A stretch of DNA of 64,000 nt from Bin55 sp963664665. Lineage in GTDB: Bacteria > Pseudomonadota > Gammaproteobacteria > Pseudomonadales > Azotimanducaceae. The position numbers and the translations under genes are program-made. Under the pieces are notes generated by a model that was not told where the DNA came from, searched no databases, and worked only from the letters and a program-made list of their open reading frames with translations. The stretch is taken from positions 1 through 64,000 of the forward strand of contig CAXXMH010000004.1 of NCBI GenBank assembly GCA_963664665.2, given 5' to 3'. Below are positions 8,453 to 16,351 of this stretch, piece after piece; the first letter of the stretch is position 1; each line of letters begins with the position of its first letter.

Positions 8453-9490
8453 GTGATGAGTGCGAACCTGCACGGTGAGTGGGAAGCGTATCAGACTTTA
8501 GATCGCCTGGGCGACCCGTGGGCGGCGCTCAACGAGTTGGTGGATTTTGAAGCTTTTCGGGCCATCCTGGAAGACTGCTGGCGCCCGGCGGAGCAGCAAC
8601 CGGCGAAAGGCGGGCGCCCCCCGTACGACGCGATCCTGATGTTCAAGTTGCTGTTGGTCGGTCGCAAGTGCGGGTTGTCGGACGAGAAGTTGGAAGTGCT
8701 GGCGGTGGACTCCCTGCGGATCATGCGCTTCCTCGGCGTCGGCATGGGCGACCCAATTCCAGATCGCGCCACCATCGCCCGGTACCGTACTCAGTTGGAC
8801 GAGAACACGATGCGTGAGTTGTTTGAAGCCTTCCATGCCCAGCTCGCGGCGCGGGGCTATGACGCCAAGGATGGGCAGATGATCGATGCCTCGTTCACGC
8901 TGGTGCCGATTCAGCGCAACACGCGGGATGAGAATGCGACGATCAAGCATGGCGACACGCCCGCCAAGTGGCAGGAAGACGCCGCGACGGCGAAGTTGCG
9001 GCAGAAAGACGTGGACGCCCGCGGGACCCAGAAACGCGGGAAGAATTTCTACGGCTACAAGAACCACATCTGTGTCGATGTGGGGCATAAGCTCATCCGT
9101 GGCTACGCGACCACGCCGGCGAACGTCCACGACATCAACGTGTTGGAAGACCTGCTCGATCCGACGCAACCCGGTCAACCGCTGTATGCGGACGCGGCTT
9201 ATCGGGCCGAGGAGGTGGAACGTGCGCTACGCGCACACCGCATCCGATCCCGGGTGACGTTCAAGCGGTCGAAGGACCAGCCGCTGACGTCGTATAAGAA
9301 GCGCGAAAACAAGCGTCGCGCCAAGGTCCGTGCCCGGGTGGAGCATGTGTTCGGCAGTCTGGAGACGGCGATCGGTGGCAAGCGGCTACGGTGCATCAGC
9401 ATCGACCGCGCCTCAGTTCAAATCGGTCTGCAGAACCTACTCTATAACATGCATCGATTCGTGTATCTCGAAGGCGCGACGACTAGCTGA
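8453..9490 (+). CDS. IS5-family transposase
   Basis: This is a 345-residue DDE transposase of normal length for IS5. The N-terminal part (residues 1-110) is the InsH-type DNA-binding domain with KGGRPPYDAILMFKLLLVG. The first catalytic Asp lies in GQMIDASFTLVPIQRN, the second in LYADAAYRAEEVE, and the Glu in RARVEHVFGSLE near the C-terminus, so all three are present. GTG 8453 and ATG 8456 are both possible starts. Base composition is richer in GC than the chromosomal genes around it. I could not find matching terminal inverted repeats, so the outer limits of the element remain unset and one end may be damaged. Gene order places it between the IS110 remnant and IS21. Confidence 0.9.
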   Translation: MMSANLHGEWEAYQTLDRLGDPWAALNELVDFEAFRAILEDCWRPAEQQPAKGGRPPYDAILMFKLLLVGRKCGLSDEKLEVLAVDSLRIMRFLGVGMGDPIPDRATIARYRTQLDENTMRELFEAFHAQLAARGYDAKDGQMIDASFTLVPIQRNTRDENATIKHGDTPAKWQEDAATAKLRQKDVDARGTQKRGKNFYGYKNHICVDVGHKLIRGYATTPANVHDINVLEDLLDPTQPGQPLYADAAYRAEEVERALRAHRIRSRVTFKRSKDQPLTSYKKRENKRRAKVRARVEHVFGSLETAIGGKRLRCISIDRASVQIGLQNLLYNMHRFVYLEGATTS

Positions 9491-9805
9491 ACGCAATCGC
9501 GTAGGCCACGTCCGCCCAGGCATCGCACAACGGCGAAAAACACCTGAAATAGGGTGCCATTGAGGTCGATTTCGACCCTTTTTACGCTTCGAAAAACATA
9601 AATTCAGCATCCATCGGTTATATGTGTTTACCAGTCGCCAATTCATGCCTCAAAACGTCGTTCTGAGAGGTTCCCTAAATTTCCAGACATTTGGGACGGG
9701 GAAAAGGATGGAAAACCCAAAATCACGACTTCAAAAAACTTATAGCGCACGCGGTACCGATAGTTAGTCAAGTATTGAAGAGGAAGATCATTAATATTGC
9801 GGGAA
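9491..9805. other. non-coding stretch between IS5 and IS21
   Basis: This 315-bp segment should contain the downstream end of the IS5 element and a scrap of older sequence. A palindromic GGTCGATTTCGACC lies at 9563-9576. A minus-strand frame runs across it into the IS21 end, but it crosses the element border and is probably spurious. No inverted partner of the IS5 left flank was found. Confidence 0.35.
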
Positions 9806-9945
9806 TGTAGCGCGACAATCAGGGTGAGAAGTGCGCGACAATCAAGGTGAGAATGGATCGCGACGGTTTTATGATACTTTATTTGGTGGCGGACGCGGCA
9901 AGGGGCGTTCAAAACGCCGCTGCCGGATCATGATTCGGCGTGGTG

Positions 9946-10803
9946 TCACGGGTTGGTTTCCTGGACCTGCTGGGTCTTTGATGAGGCGCTATCCGGCAGT
10001 TTGACCTTGGTGTTGGCGAGCGTGGCTCTGGAGGCGATCCGCCCACGCCCGCGTTTGGTTTCCATGGCGGTGCGCCGGCGATAGCTTTCCACGTTGAGTT
10101 CGAAGATGGTCGCGCGATGCACGAGCCGGTCGATGGCGGCTAGCGTCATGGCTTGTTCGGGGAAGATCGAGCCCCACTCCCCGAATGGCTGGTTGGCGGT
10201 GACGAGCAGGGAGCGGTTTTCGTACCGCGAGCTGATCAGTTCGAACAGCACGCTGGTCTCGGCTTGGTCCTTGCGCACATAGGCGATGTCGTCAAGGATG
10301 AGGAGGTGGTACTTGTTCAGTTTGCGGATCTCGGCTTCGAGCGTCAGTTCGCGGCGCGCGACCTGGAGTTTTTGCACCAGATCGGTGGTGCGCGTGTACA
10401 GGACCCGGAAGCCATGTTCGATCAGCGCGAGCCCGATCGCGGCGCCCAAGTGACTTTTCCCGGTTCCGGGCGGGCCGACCAGGATCAGATTGGCGCCTTG
10501 CTGCAGCCAGCCGTCACCGGCGACCAGGGCGTTGACGTGGGCCTGGGAGACCATGGGCACGACCGTGAAGTCGAAGTTGTCGAGCGTCTTGCCGGGTGGC
10601 AGTTTGGCTTCGGCCAGATGGCGTTCGAAGCGCCGCCGGGCACGGTCGGCGAGTTCCTGTTCCGCCAAGGCGGCGAGCAGGCGGGCGGCAGGCCAGCCTT
10701 CGGTATCGGCGCGGTCGGCGAAGGTCGCCCAGGCAGCCTTGAAGGTAGGCAGGCCTAGCTGGGTGTACATCAGCTCAAGCTGGGCGGCGTCCACGGCGCT
10801 CAT
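9946..10803 (-). CDS. istB: IstB-like ATP-binding helper of IS21
   Basis: This 285-residue AAA+ ATPase acts with IstA as the target-selection and transposition helper. Walker A is visible as LVGPPGTGKSHLGAAIG near residue 108 and Walker B as YHLLILDDIAYV near 170, with the sensor-like LLVTANQPFGEW downstream. These are the DnaC/IstB-type motifs. Its ATG at 10803 overlaps the TGA of istA (10800-10802), the usual translational coupling in IS21. Length is somewhat above the common 240-265 residues, because of a polar C-terminal tail. The element appears intact, so the protein should be functional. Confidence 0.93.
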   Translation of the reverse strand: MSAVDAAQLELMYTQLGLPTFKAAWATFADRADTEGWPAARLLAALAEQELADRARRRFERHLAEAKLPPGKTLDNFDFTVVPMVSQAHVNALVAGDGWLQQGANLILVGPPGTGKSHLGAAIGLALIEHGFRVLYTRTTDLVQKLQVARRELTLEAEIRKLNKYHLLILDDIAYVRKDQAETSVLFELISSRYENRSLLVTANQPFGEWGSIFPEQAMTLAAIDRLVHRATIFELNVESYRRRTAMETKRGRGRIASRATLANTKVKLPDSASSKTQQVQETNP

Positions 10804-12335
10804 GCGCCGTCTCCGGTGCGGCCGGTGGCGCGAACCGCGGTCGGCGCGGTGAGCAGCACATCGTAATCGGTCGGCGACCCCAACTCGACGCGGACGTCCG
10901 GCACGCGGCCCTCGGTCGGGGCGAACAACGTGGCCAGGACGTCAGGATCGGGCAACGTGCCGGCGGCCAGACAACTTTCGATGGCGGCGGCGAGCGCGGT
11001 TTCGCAGGTGCGTTCGTGCGCCAGCGACAACAAGGCCACGGTATCACGGCAGGCGGCACGTTCGCCGTTGGCTTCCATGATCGCGTCAAACGCGTGCTGG
11101 TACGCCTGGCGCGGGAACAGGCGGTCGCGATAGACGAGATGGCGCAGCGCCATGGGCTTGCGCCGCAGCGCATGGATGACGTGACGGTAATCGATGACAT
11201 GGCCATTGCACCCGTTCGCCTGTGCGCGGCCGCGCCGCAGTTGCATCAGATGCGAGGCGCCGAGGAACAGTTCCAGACGGTCGTCGTACAGACGCACCGT
11301 CAACTGATGGCCCACCAGCCGCGACGGCACGGTGTAAAACACTTTCCGCAACACGAAGCCGCCGGAGGAGGTCACGCGCACCTGCACCGTGTCGAAGTCC
11401 TCGGTACGCTGGCGCGGCAACGGCTTGAGCACGGCGCGCTCCACATCGATGCGGTCGCGTTGGTGGGCGTTGCGCCGCCCCACCACTTCGTCGACGAAGG
11501 CGCGGTAGTGGTCTAAGGTATCGAAGTCGGGCGTACCGCGCAGCAGCAGCGCGTCGGCGAGGCTGCGCTTGAGGTGCCCGTGCGGGCCTTCCACGGCACC
11601 GTTCTCGTGCGATTCCCCGCGATTGTTGCGGGTCGGCGCCATGCCGTAGTGCTCGCACAGCGCCACGTAGCGCGCCGTCGCATCCTTGCGTTGCGCGGCA
11701 TCAAGGTTGCGATACGCCGCCGAGAGACTGTCGCTGCGGTGTTCCTGCGGCGCCCCGCCGAGGCTCCACAGGGCGTTCTGCAGCCCCTCGGCCAAGGCCG
11801 TGAAGCTCTCCCCGCCCAGCACCACGTGCAGGTGCGAGAACCCAGAATAGGCCAGCCGGAAGTGGTACAGACGGTGCTTGAGGGCCACGCCGGCGATCGT
11901 CACCCCCAGGCCGTTGGCGTCGGTGAAGTCCGAGAGCCCGAGCTGACCCGGCGGATGGATCTGGCGGAACACGATCTCCTGCTCCGGCCCGTGCACCGCA
12001 CGCCATTGCCGCACGCGCCGTTCCAGCGTGCGGCGAATGCCGGGGTCGAGCGCGGGATGGCGACGCATCAGCTCTTCGAACAGCGCCACCGCGCGAATGC
12101 CCGGCGTCTTCTCCAGGATGGGAACAATCTCCTCGTCGAAGATCCCCGCCAGCGGATCGGGCCGACGACGGTCCCGTGCCTTCGTCTGGGTGGAGGGAAG
12201 TCGCGGATCGGCCTCGATCCGGTAGGCCGTGGCGGCGCTAAAGCCGGCCTTCGCCGCAGCCGCCTGCGGCGTGGTGGTTTGTCTAGATTGCATGTAAAGC
12301 CTCACTTGGTGATCGGAAATATGACTGCCTGGCAT
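10800..12335 (-). CDS. istA: IstA transposase of IS21
   Basis: This is a 511-residue DDE integrase of standard IS21 length. It has an N-terminal helix-turn-helix (residues 5-45, AAAAKAGFSAATAYRIEAD), then a catalytic core in which LGLSDFTDANGLGV carries the first Asp, EHRSDSLSAAY the second Asp, and ENGAVEGPHGHLKRSLADAL the Glu. A C-terminal beta-rich Mu-type domain follows (residues 310-380). ATG 12335 is preceded by GAGGA at good spacing. The gene lies about 180 bp inside the right terminus and is transcribed toward istB. Confidence 0.95.
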   Translation of the reverse strand: MPGSHISDHQVRLYMQSRQTTTPQAAAAKAGFSAATAYRIEADPRLPSTQTKARDRRRPDPLAGIFDEEIVPILEKTPGIRAVALFEELMRRHPALDPGIRRTLERRVRQWRAVHGPEQEIVFRQIHPPGQLGLSDFTDANGLGVTIAGVALKHRLYHFRLAYSGFSHLHVVLGGESFTALAEGLQNALWSLGGAPQEHRSDSLSAAYRNLDAAQRKDATARYVALCEHYGMAPTRNNRGESHENGAVEGPHGHLKRSLADALLLRGTPDFDTLDHYRAFVDEVVGRRNAHQRDRIDVERAVLKPLPRQRTEDFDTVQVRVTSSGGFVLRKVFYTVPSRLVGHQLTVRLYDDRLELFLGASHLMQLRRGRAQANGCNGHVIDYRHVIHALRRKPMALRHLVYRDRLFPRQAYQHAFDAIMEANGERAACRDTVALLSLAHERTCETALAAAIESCLAAGTLPDPDVLATLFAPTEGRVPDVRVELGSPTDYDVLLTAPTAVRATGRTGDGA

Positions 12336-12517
12336 GGTTGTCCGTCCTCAAGAAGACGGCATAACTTAGCCAATTCCGTCGCGATCACGTAGCTCGGCGC
12401 TCGGCCTCGCCGGCTCGCGCCTTGCTCGGTCGGGCTACGCCCTCCCTCCCAACGCGCGAGCCGGCGGCATTCTCACCTTGATTGTCGCTGGATTCTCACC
12501 TTGATTGTCGCTAGACA

Positions 12518-13501
12518 TAGCATGGCACCTACCCACATGATGAGTTGAGACACAACCCAGAAAACGCTCATCCGCGAGCGAAACTCCGCGACGTGCACCT
12601 TGTCGAGATAGCGTGCCCACATGGGTAATGTGACGGTACCAACCGCATGTGGGATGATCATGCTTAAGGCGATACTGACCGTGTAACTGGCGTCCATCTC
12701 GCGCGACACAAGATAGATGAGAGGTGCTTCAAGCATCATGTTCGATACGCCACCTAGGAACTGGTAGAACTCGTAGCGAGCGAAATTCGTGTCGTTTCGA
12801 AGGATTCGCCAGAAACTCGCAAGCGGCACGCGAGACGCTCGCGAAACGACTTGACGTACGCGCCGTTCCGCGACGCGATGGCGCATTTCACCGGTTACTT
12901 CAATCCGTGAAAAAGAGAAGATTCCTAGCATCGCGATGACCATCGCGACAACGTACATGATGCGGAAGCTAGTTGGATTTCCGTCGAGGATAGGTGCGCC
13001 GACCATGGTGGTGACCACCATCACCAGACTGGTGATAAGTTGTAGGCGACCAGTCGTGCGTGCTCTTACCTCGCGGATATAGTTCAAGCTCCAGACGACG
13101 CTACGGATCGTAATCGTGCCTGCAGTAAAGATACGCGCCAACACGACACCGGTACTGAGCGTGAAGATACCGATCGGTGTAGGCGGGGAGAATGCAACCA
13201 GTAGTAGACAGACTATTGTGAGGGTCTGCAACAACACCACGAGTGGAACTTTCGAACGTGCGCTCGCCACGCCGTTCCACAGGTAGCTGGAGAGGTTGCC
13301 GAACATCGGTGCAGCGGTGAGAAGTGCAATGACTGACGGCGGTACGTTGTAGATTTTGTCCGCGATTACGCCGATAAATCCACCCTCGAGCATCGCCAAT
13401 GCGACAGGGACCGTGAGTTCGGTTATCTGTTCACGATTGAGGCTGCGACGAGCGGCCGGCGTAAGTTGGACCGAGCCAAATACGCGGCTAAAAAGTCCCA
13501 C
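12518..13501 (-). pseudogene. MFS transporter truncated by the IS21 insertion
   Basis: The gene starts at ATG 13501, only 2 nt after the aceE stop, so it was the second gene of that operon. The product has many hydrophobic helices over about 328 residues, including GNLSSYLWNGVASARSKVPL in the MFS A-loop position and a long central polar loop (residues 205-245). Native sequence ends at 12518; the remaining codons to the TGA at 12473 come from the IS21 terminal repeat. Roughly the last two transmembrane helices are missing. I found no trace of the 3' part on the other side of IS21, in line with the missing target duplication. Substrate unknown. Confidence 0.8.
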
Positions 13502-13503
13502 CT

Positions 13504-16296
13504 CTAGTTTGGCATGGTCACGCCCGCGTCTGCGGGTGGCAATTTAGTGAGGTCGAGGCTGGCACGCTCGGCATAGTCCTGGACGACCGAAACAGTTTCG
13601 CGATTGCATCGCGCAAGTGAAGACAGCGCAGCAAATACGATCCAAGATGAGGACACTTCGAAGTACTTGCGAAGTGCTTCACGCGACTCGGACAACCCGA
13701 AGCCGTCTGTTCCTAACGCGACGAATTCGTTTTCAATCCACTGTGCGATCGATAACGGCAGACTCTTCTGATAGTCGGACGCAGCAACCACGATACCTTC
13801 TTCGGTTTCAAACAGCGCTTCGACGTAAGGGCGGACCGCAGTATCGTCGACTGCGAGCATCCGTTCGCGTTCGGCATTAATACCTTGGCGCGAAAGTTCG
13901 ACGTAGCTAGTAACGCTCCAGATAGTGACTCGCTTGCCAAGTTCTTCGAGTTCCTTCGCCGCGTCCAGTACCTCCATCATGATCGCGCCACTGCCTAGCA
14001 AGTGGACATCCGCATTCTCGGTATATTGATACGGATACATACCCTTGACGATGCCTTCCTCTACCCCTTGTGGTATCGCGGGCATGGGATAGTTCTGGTT
14101 CGTCACGGTGATGTAATAGAAAACTGATTCGTTTTCCTGATACATACGGCGGATGCCTTCACGTACGATCACCGCGATTTCATAGGCGAACGCGGGGTCA
14201 TAGCTAATTAAGTTAGGAACTGTCGATGCCATGACATGAGAGTGGCCATCTTGATGTTGAACGCCTTCGCCGTTTAAGGTTGTTCTCCCAGATGTGCCAC
14301 CTAAGAGAAAGCCACGACACATCATGTCACCACATGCCCAAATCATGTCGCCAACACGTTGGAAGCCGAAAATCGAGTAAAAAATGTAAAACGGGATCAT
14401 CGGTAACGCGTGATTGGCGTAAGCCGTGCCGGCGGCGAGAAACGAAGCCATGGCGCCTGTTTCGCAGATCCCTTCTTGAAGAATCTGACCGTCCTCCTTC
14501 TCACGATATGGAGCAATGGTCCCAAAATCAACGGGACGGTAGTGCTGGCCTTCAGGTGAGTAGATACCAGCCTGTGGGAAAAGACCATCCATACCAAACG
14601 TCCGCGCCTCATCAGGAACGATCGGGACTATGTATTTACCAAGGTCGTCGTGACGTAACAAGCGTTGCAGCATGCGTACGACGCTCATCGTCGTGGATAC
14701 CGCGCGTCCCTTCGAGCCTTGTAGCATGTCACTGAAAAACTCTAACGTTGGAGGAGCGAGAGAGCGGCAATTGACTTGCCTCGCAGGTACACCACCGCCT
14801 AGCTGATCACGGTGTGTTTTTAAGTACTGAATCTCGCTGCTGCCGTCGGAAGGCCGGTAGAACGCAGCTGCCTGCACTTCTTCGTCGCTGAGCGGAATCT
14901 CGAATCGTTTGGCGAGATCCGCGCGCTCCTCAGGTGAGAGGAACTTCTTTTGATGCACCGTGTTTTGACCAGCGGCATCCGGTCCCAGACCATCGCCTTT
15001 CACGGTTTTGACCAAAATCACGCAAGGTTTGCCTTCTACATTGCGCGCCTGCTCGTACGCGGCATAGATCTTACGGTGATCGTGTCCGCCGCGTTTGATC
15101 GTCGTGATCTCTTCGTCACTTAAGGTCTTCATCAGATCGATGAGTTTTGGGGTGTTCTCGACCCAATGCTCACGCACCACATCGCCAGGCGAGACGGTAT
15201 ACATCTGATAGTCGCCATCAACAGCTTGTTCCATACGTTGCTGCAGAATGCCTTCGACGTCGCGTTGGAGCAGTGCATCCCAGCCCCCACCCCATATAAC
15301 CTTTAGGACATGCCAATCTGCTCCGCGAAAGCGTCTTTCCAACTCTTGGATGATCTTGCCGTTTCCGCGTACAGGACCATCCAGTCTTTGCAGATTGCAA
15401 TTGATCACTAAAACGAGGTTGTCGAGATGCTCGCGCGACGCAATGTTGACTGTGCCGAGCACTTCCGGTTCGTCTGATTCTCCATCGCCGATGAACGCCC
15501 AGACTTTGCCGTTGTCCTTCCGCTTCAGCCCCCGTGACTCGAGGTATTTGATAAATCTCGCTTGATAGATCGCGCAAGGTGTGGAGAGTCCCATACTTGC
15601 GCTGGGCATCGTCCAAAACTGACTAAGTCGACGAGGGTGTGGATAGGAAGGTAATCCGCCTTCCTCTGCCAGTTCACGGCGAAAGTTCTCTAAGTGAGTT
15701 TGCGTTAGGCGACCTTCAAGCCAGGCGCGGGCGTAAACGCCTGGTGATGTATGTGCCTGAAAGTGAACGTGATCGCCACCATCGGGATGACCGTGAGCTC
15801 TGAAGAAGTGATTGAAGCCGACTTCCATCATGGTGGATGCCGACAGATAGGTAGCGATATGACCCCCGACCCCAGATCCGCTGTCGTACGCCTGAAGCAC
15901 CATCGCGACCGCGTTCCAGCGTAGGATGCTCTCTATGCGAGACTCTAGTTCAATGTCACCGGGATAAGCGGGTTCGTCCGCAACTGGGATGGTGTTGCTG
16001 TACGGCGTGTTCATTGCAGCGTCCGTAAGCACCATGCCCTGCCCGGAGAGTTGGTGCTGCAGGCGTGAAAGCAGGTGCTTAGCAGCGTCACCGCCTCGTT
16101 CTTGCATGACGACGCTGAGTGCGTCGAGCCATTCTTGTTGTTCGAGCTCCCAATCGTCGTCGCGAAAGGACTGTTCAGGAGTAGCCATGGGTGTGATTGT
16201 TGAAGCTTTTGTAGCGAGTTCTTCGACCGCACCTGATTTTAGTGCTGAGGTAAAGGCTGCATCAATTGACGAATTGGACCGATTGACCCCGAGCAT
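13504..16296 (-). CDS. aceE: pyruvate dehydrogenase E1 component, homodimeric type
   Basis: The enzyme decarboxylates pyruvate with thiamine diphosphate and passes the acetyl group to the lipoyl domain of E2. The E. coli-type features are present: NTIPVADEPAYPGD near residue 106, HFQAHTSPGVYARA in the active site, the ThDP motif GDGESDEPE with the paired NCNLQRLDGPV, and ILQEGICETGAMASF and GRTTLNGEGVQHQDGHSH in the C-terminal half. It is 930 residues from ATG 16296, about 40 longer than E. coli AceE. ATG 16188 (MATPEQSFRDDDWE) aligns better with the usual start, and neither start has a clear ribosome site. aceF and lpd are not adjacent, which is unusual; an MFS gene, now broken by IS21, follows instead. 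Confidence 0.95.
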   Translation of the reverse strand: MLGVNRSNSSIDAAFTSALKSGAVEELATKASTITPMATPEQSFRDDDWELEQQEWLDALSVVMQERGGDAAKHLLSRLQHQLSGQGMVLTDAAMNTPYSNTIPVADEPAYPGDIELESRIESILRWNAVAMVLQAYDSGSGVGGHIATYLSASTMMEVGFNHFFRAHGHPDGGDHVHFQAHTSPGVYARAWLEGRLTQTHLENFRRELAEEGGLPSYPHPRRLSQFWTMPSASMGLSTPCAIYQARFIKYLESRGLKRKDNGKVWAFIGDGESDEPEVLGTVNIASREHLDNLVLVINCNLQRLDGPVRGNGKIIQELERRFRGADWHVLKVIWGGGWDALLQRDVEGILQQRMEQAVDGDYQMYTVSPGDVVREHWVENTPKLIDLMKTLSDEEITTIKRGGHDHRKIYAAYEQARNVEGKPCVILVKTVKGDGLGPDAAGQNTVHQKKFLSPEERADLAKRFEIPLSDEEVQAAAFYRPSDGSSEIQYLKTHRDQLGGGVPARQVNCRSLAPPTLEFFSDMLQGSKGRAVSTTMSVVRMLQRLLRHDDLGKYIVPIVPDEARTFGMDGLFPQAGIYSPEGQHYRPVDFGTIAPYREKEDGQILQEGICETGAMASFLAAGTAYANHALPMIPFYIFYSIFGFQRVGDMIWACGDMMCRGFLLGGTSGRTTLNGEGVQHQDGHSHVMASTVPNLISYDPAFAYEIAVIVREGIRRMYQENESVFYYITVTNQNYPMPAIPQGVEEGIVKGMYPYQYTENADVHLLGSGAIMMEVLDAAKELEELGKRVTIWSVTSYVELSRQGINAERERMLAVDDTAVRPYVEALFETEEGIVVAASDYQKSLPLSIAQWIENEFVALGTDGFGLSESREALRKYFEVSSSWIVFAALSSLARCNRETVSVVQDYAERASLDLTKLPPADAGVTMPN

Positions 16297-16351
16297 AAGT
16301 GGTTAGCATTCACGATATATAGTGTGATCTAGCAGATATAGGGAATACGTC

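Larger units (their letters stand above)
9806..12517 (-). mobile_element. complete IS21-family insertion sequence
   Basis: The element is 2712 bp and carries istA and istB overlapping by 4 nt. Each end has two copies of a 20-bp repeat, consensus GCGACAATCAAGGTGAGAAT: 9812-9831 and 9835-9854 at the left, 12492-12511 and 12469-12488 (inverted) at the right. Both outer copies sit exactly 6 nt inside a terminal TGT, which fixes the borders at 9806 and 12517. Its GC content is clearly higher than the flanks, a sign of recent arrival. The bases outside (GGGAA left, TAGCA right) show no target-site duplication, so the insertion has been followed by a deletion or recombination. The right end cuts the MFS transporter gene. 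Confidence 0.92.

Noticed and set aside
8498..9178. 226-codon minus-strand ORF inside the IS5 transposase gene
   Set aside because: Shadow of a GC-rich transposase gene; His/Arg/Val-rich with no family pattern.
9643..9912. 89-codon minus-strand ORF crossing the left IS21 border
   Set aside because: It runs through the terminal repeats of IS21, so at most the part below 9806 could be old coding sequence; no family was recognised and it does not continue the broken MFS gene.
11574..12392. 272-codon plus-strand ORF opposite istA
   Set aside because: Shadow ORF in a GC-rich gene, Arg-rich and without domains; istA has all catalytic motifs.
9798..12525. Target-site duplication of IS21
   Set aside because: Compared 5-8 bp on both sides of the fixed borders and found no match.
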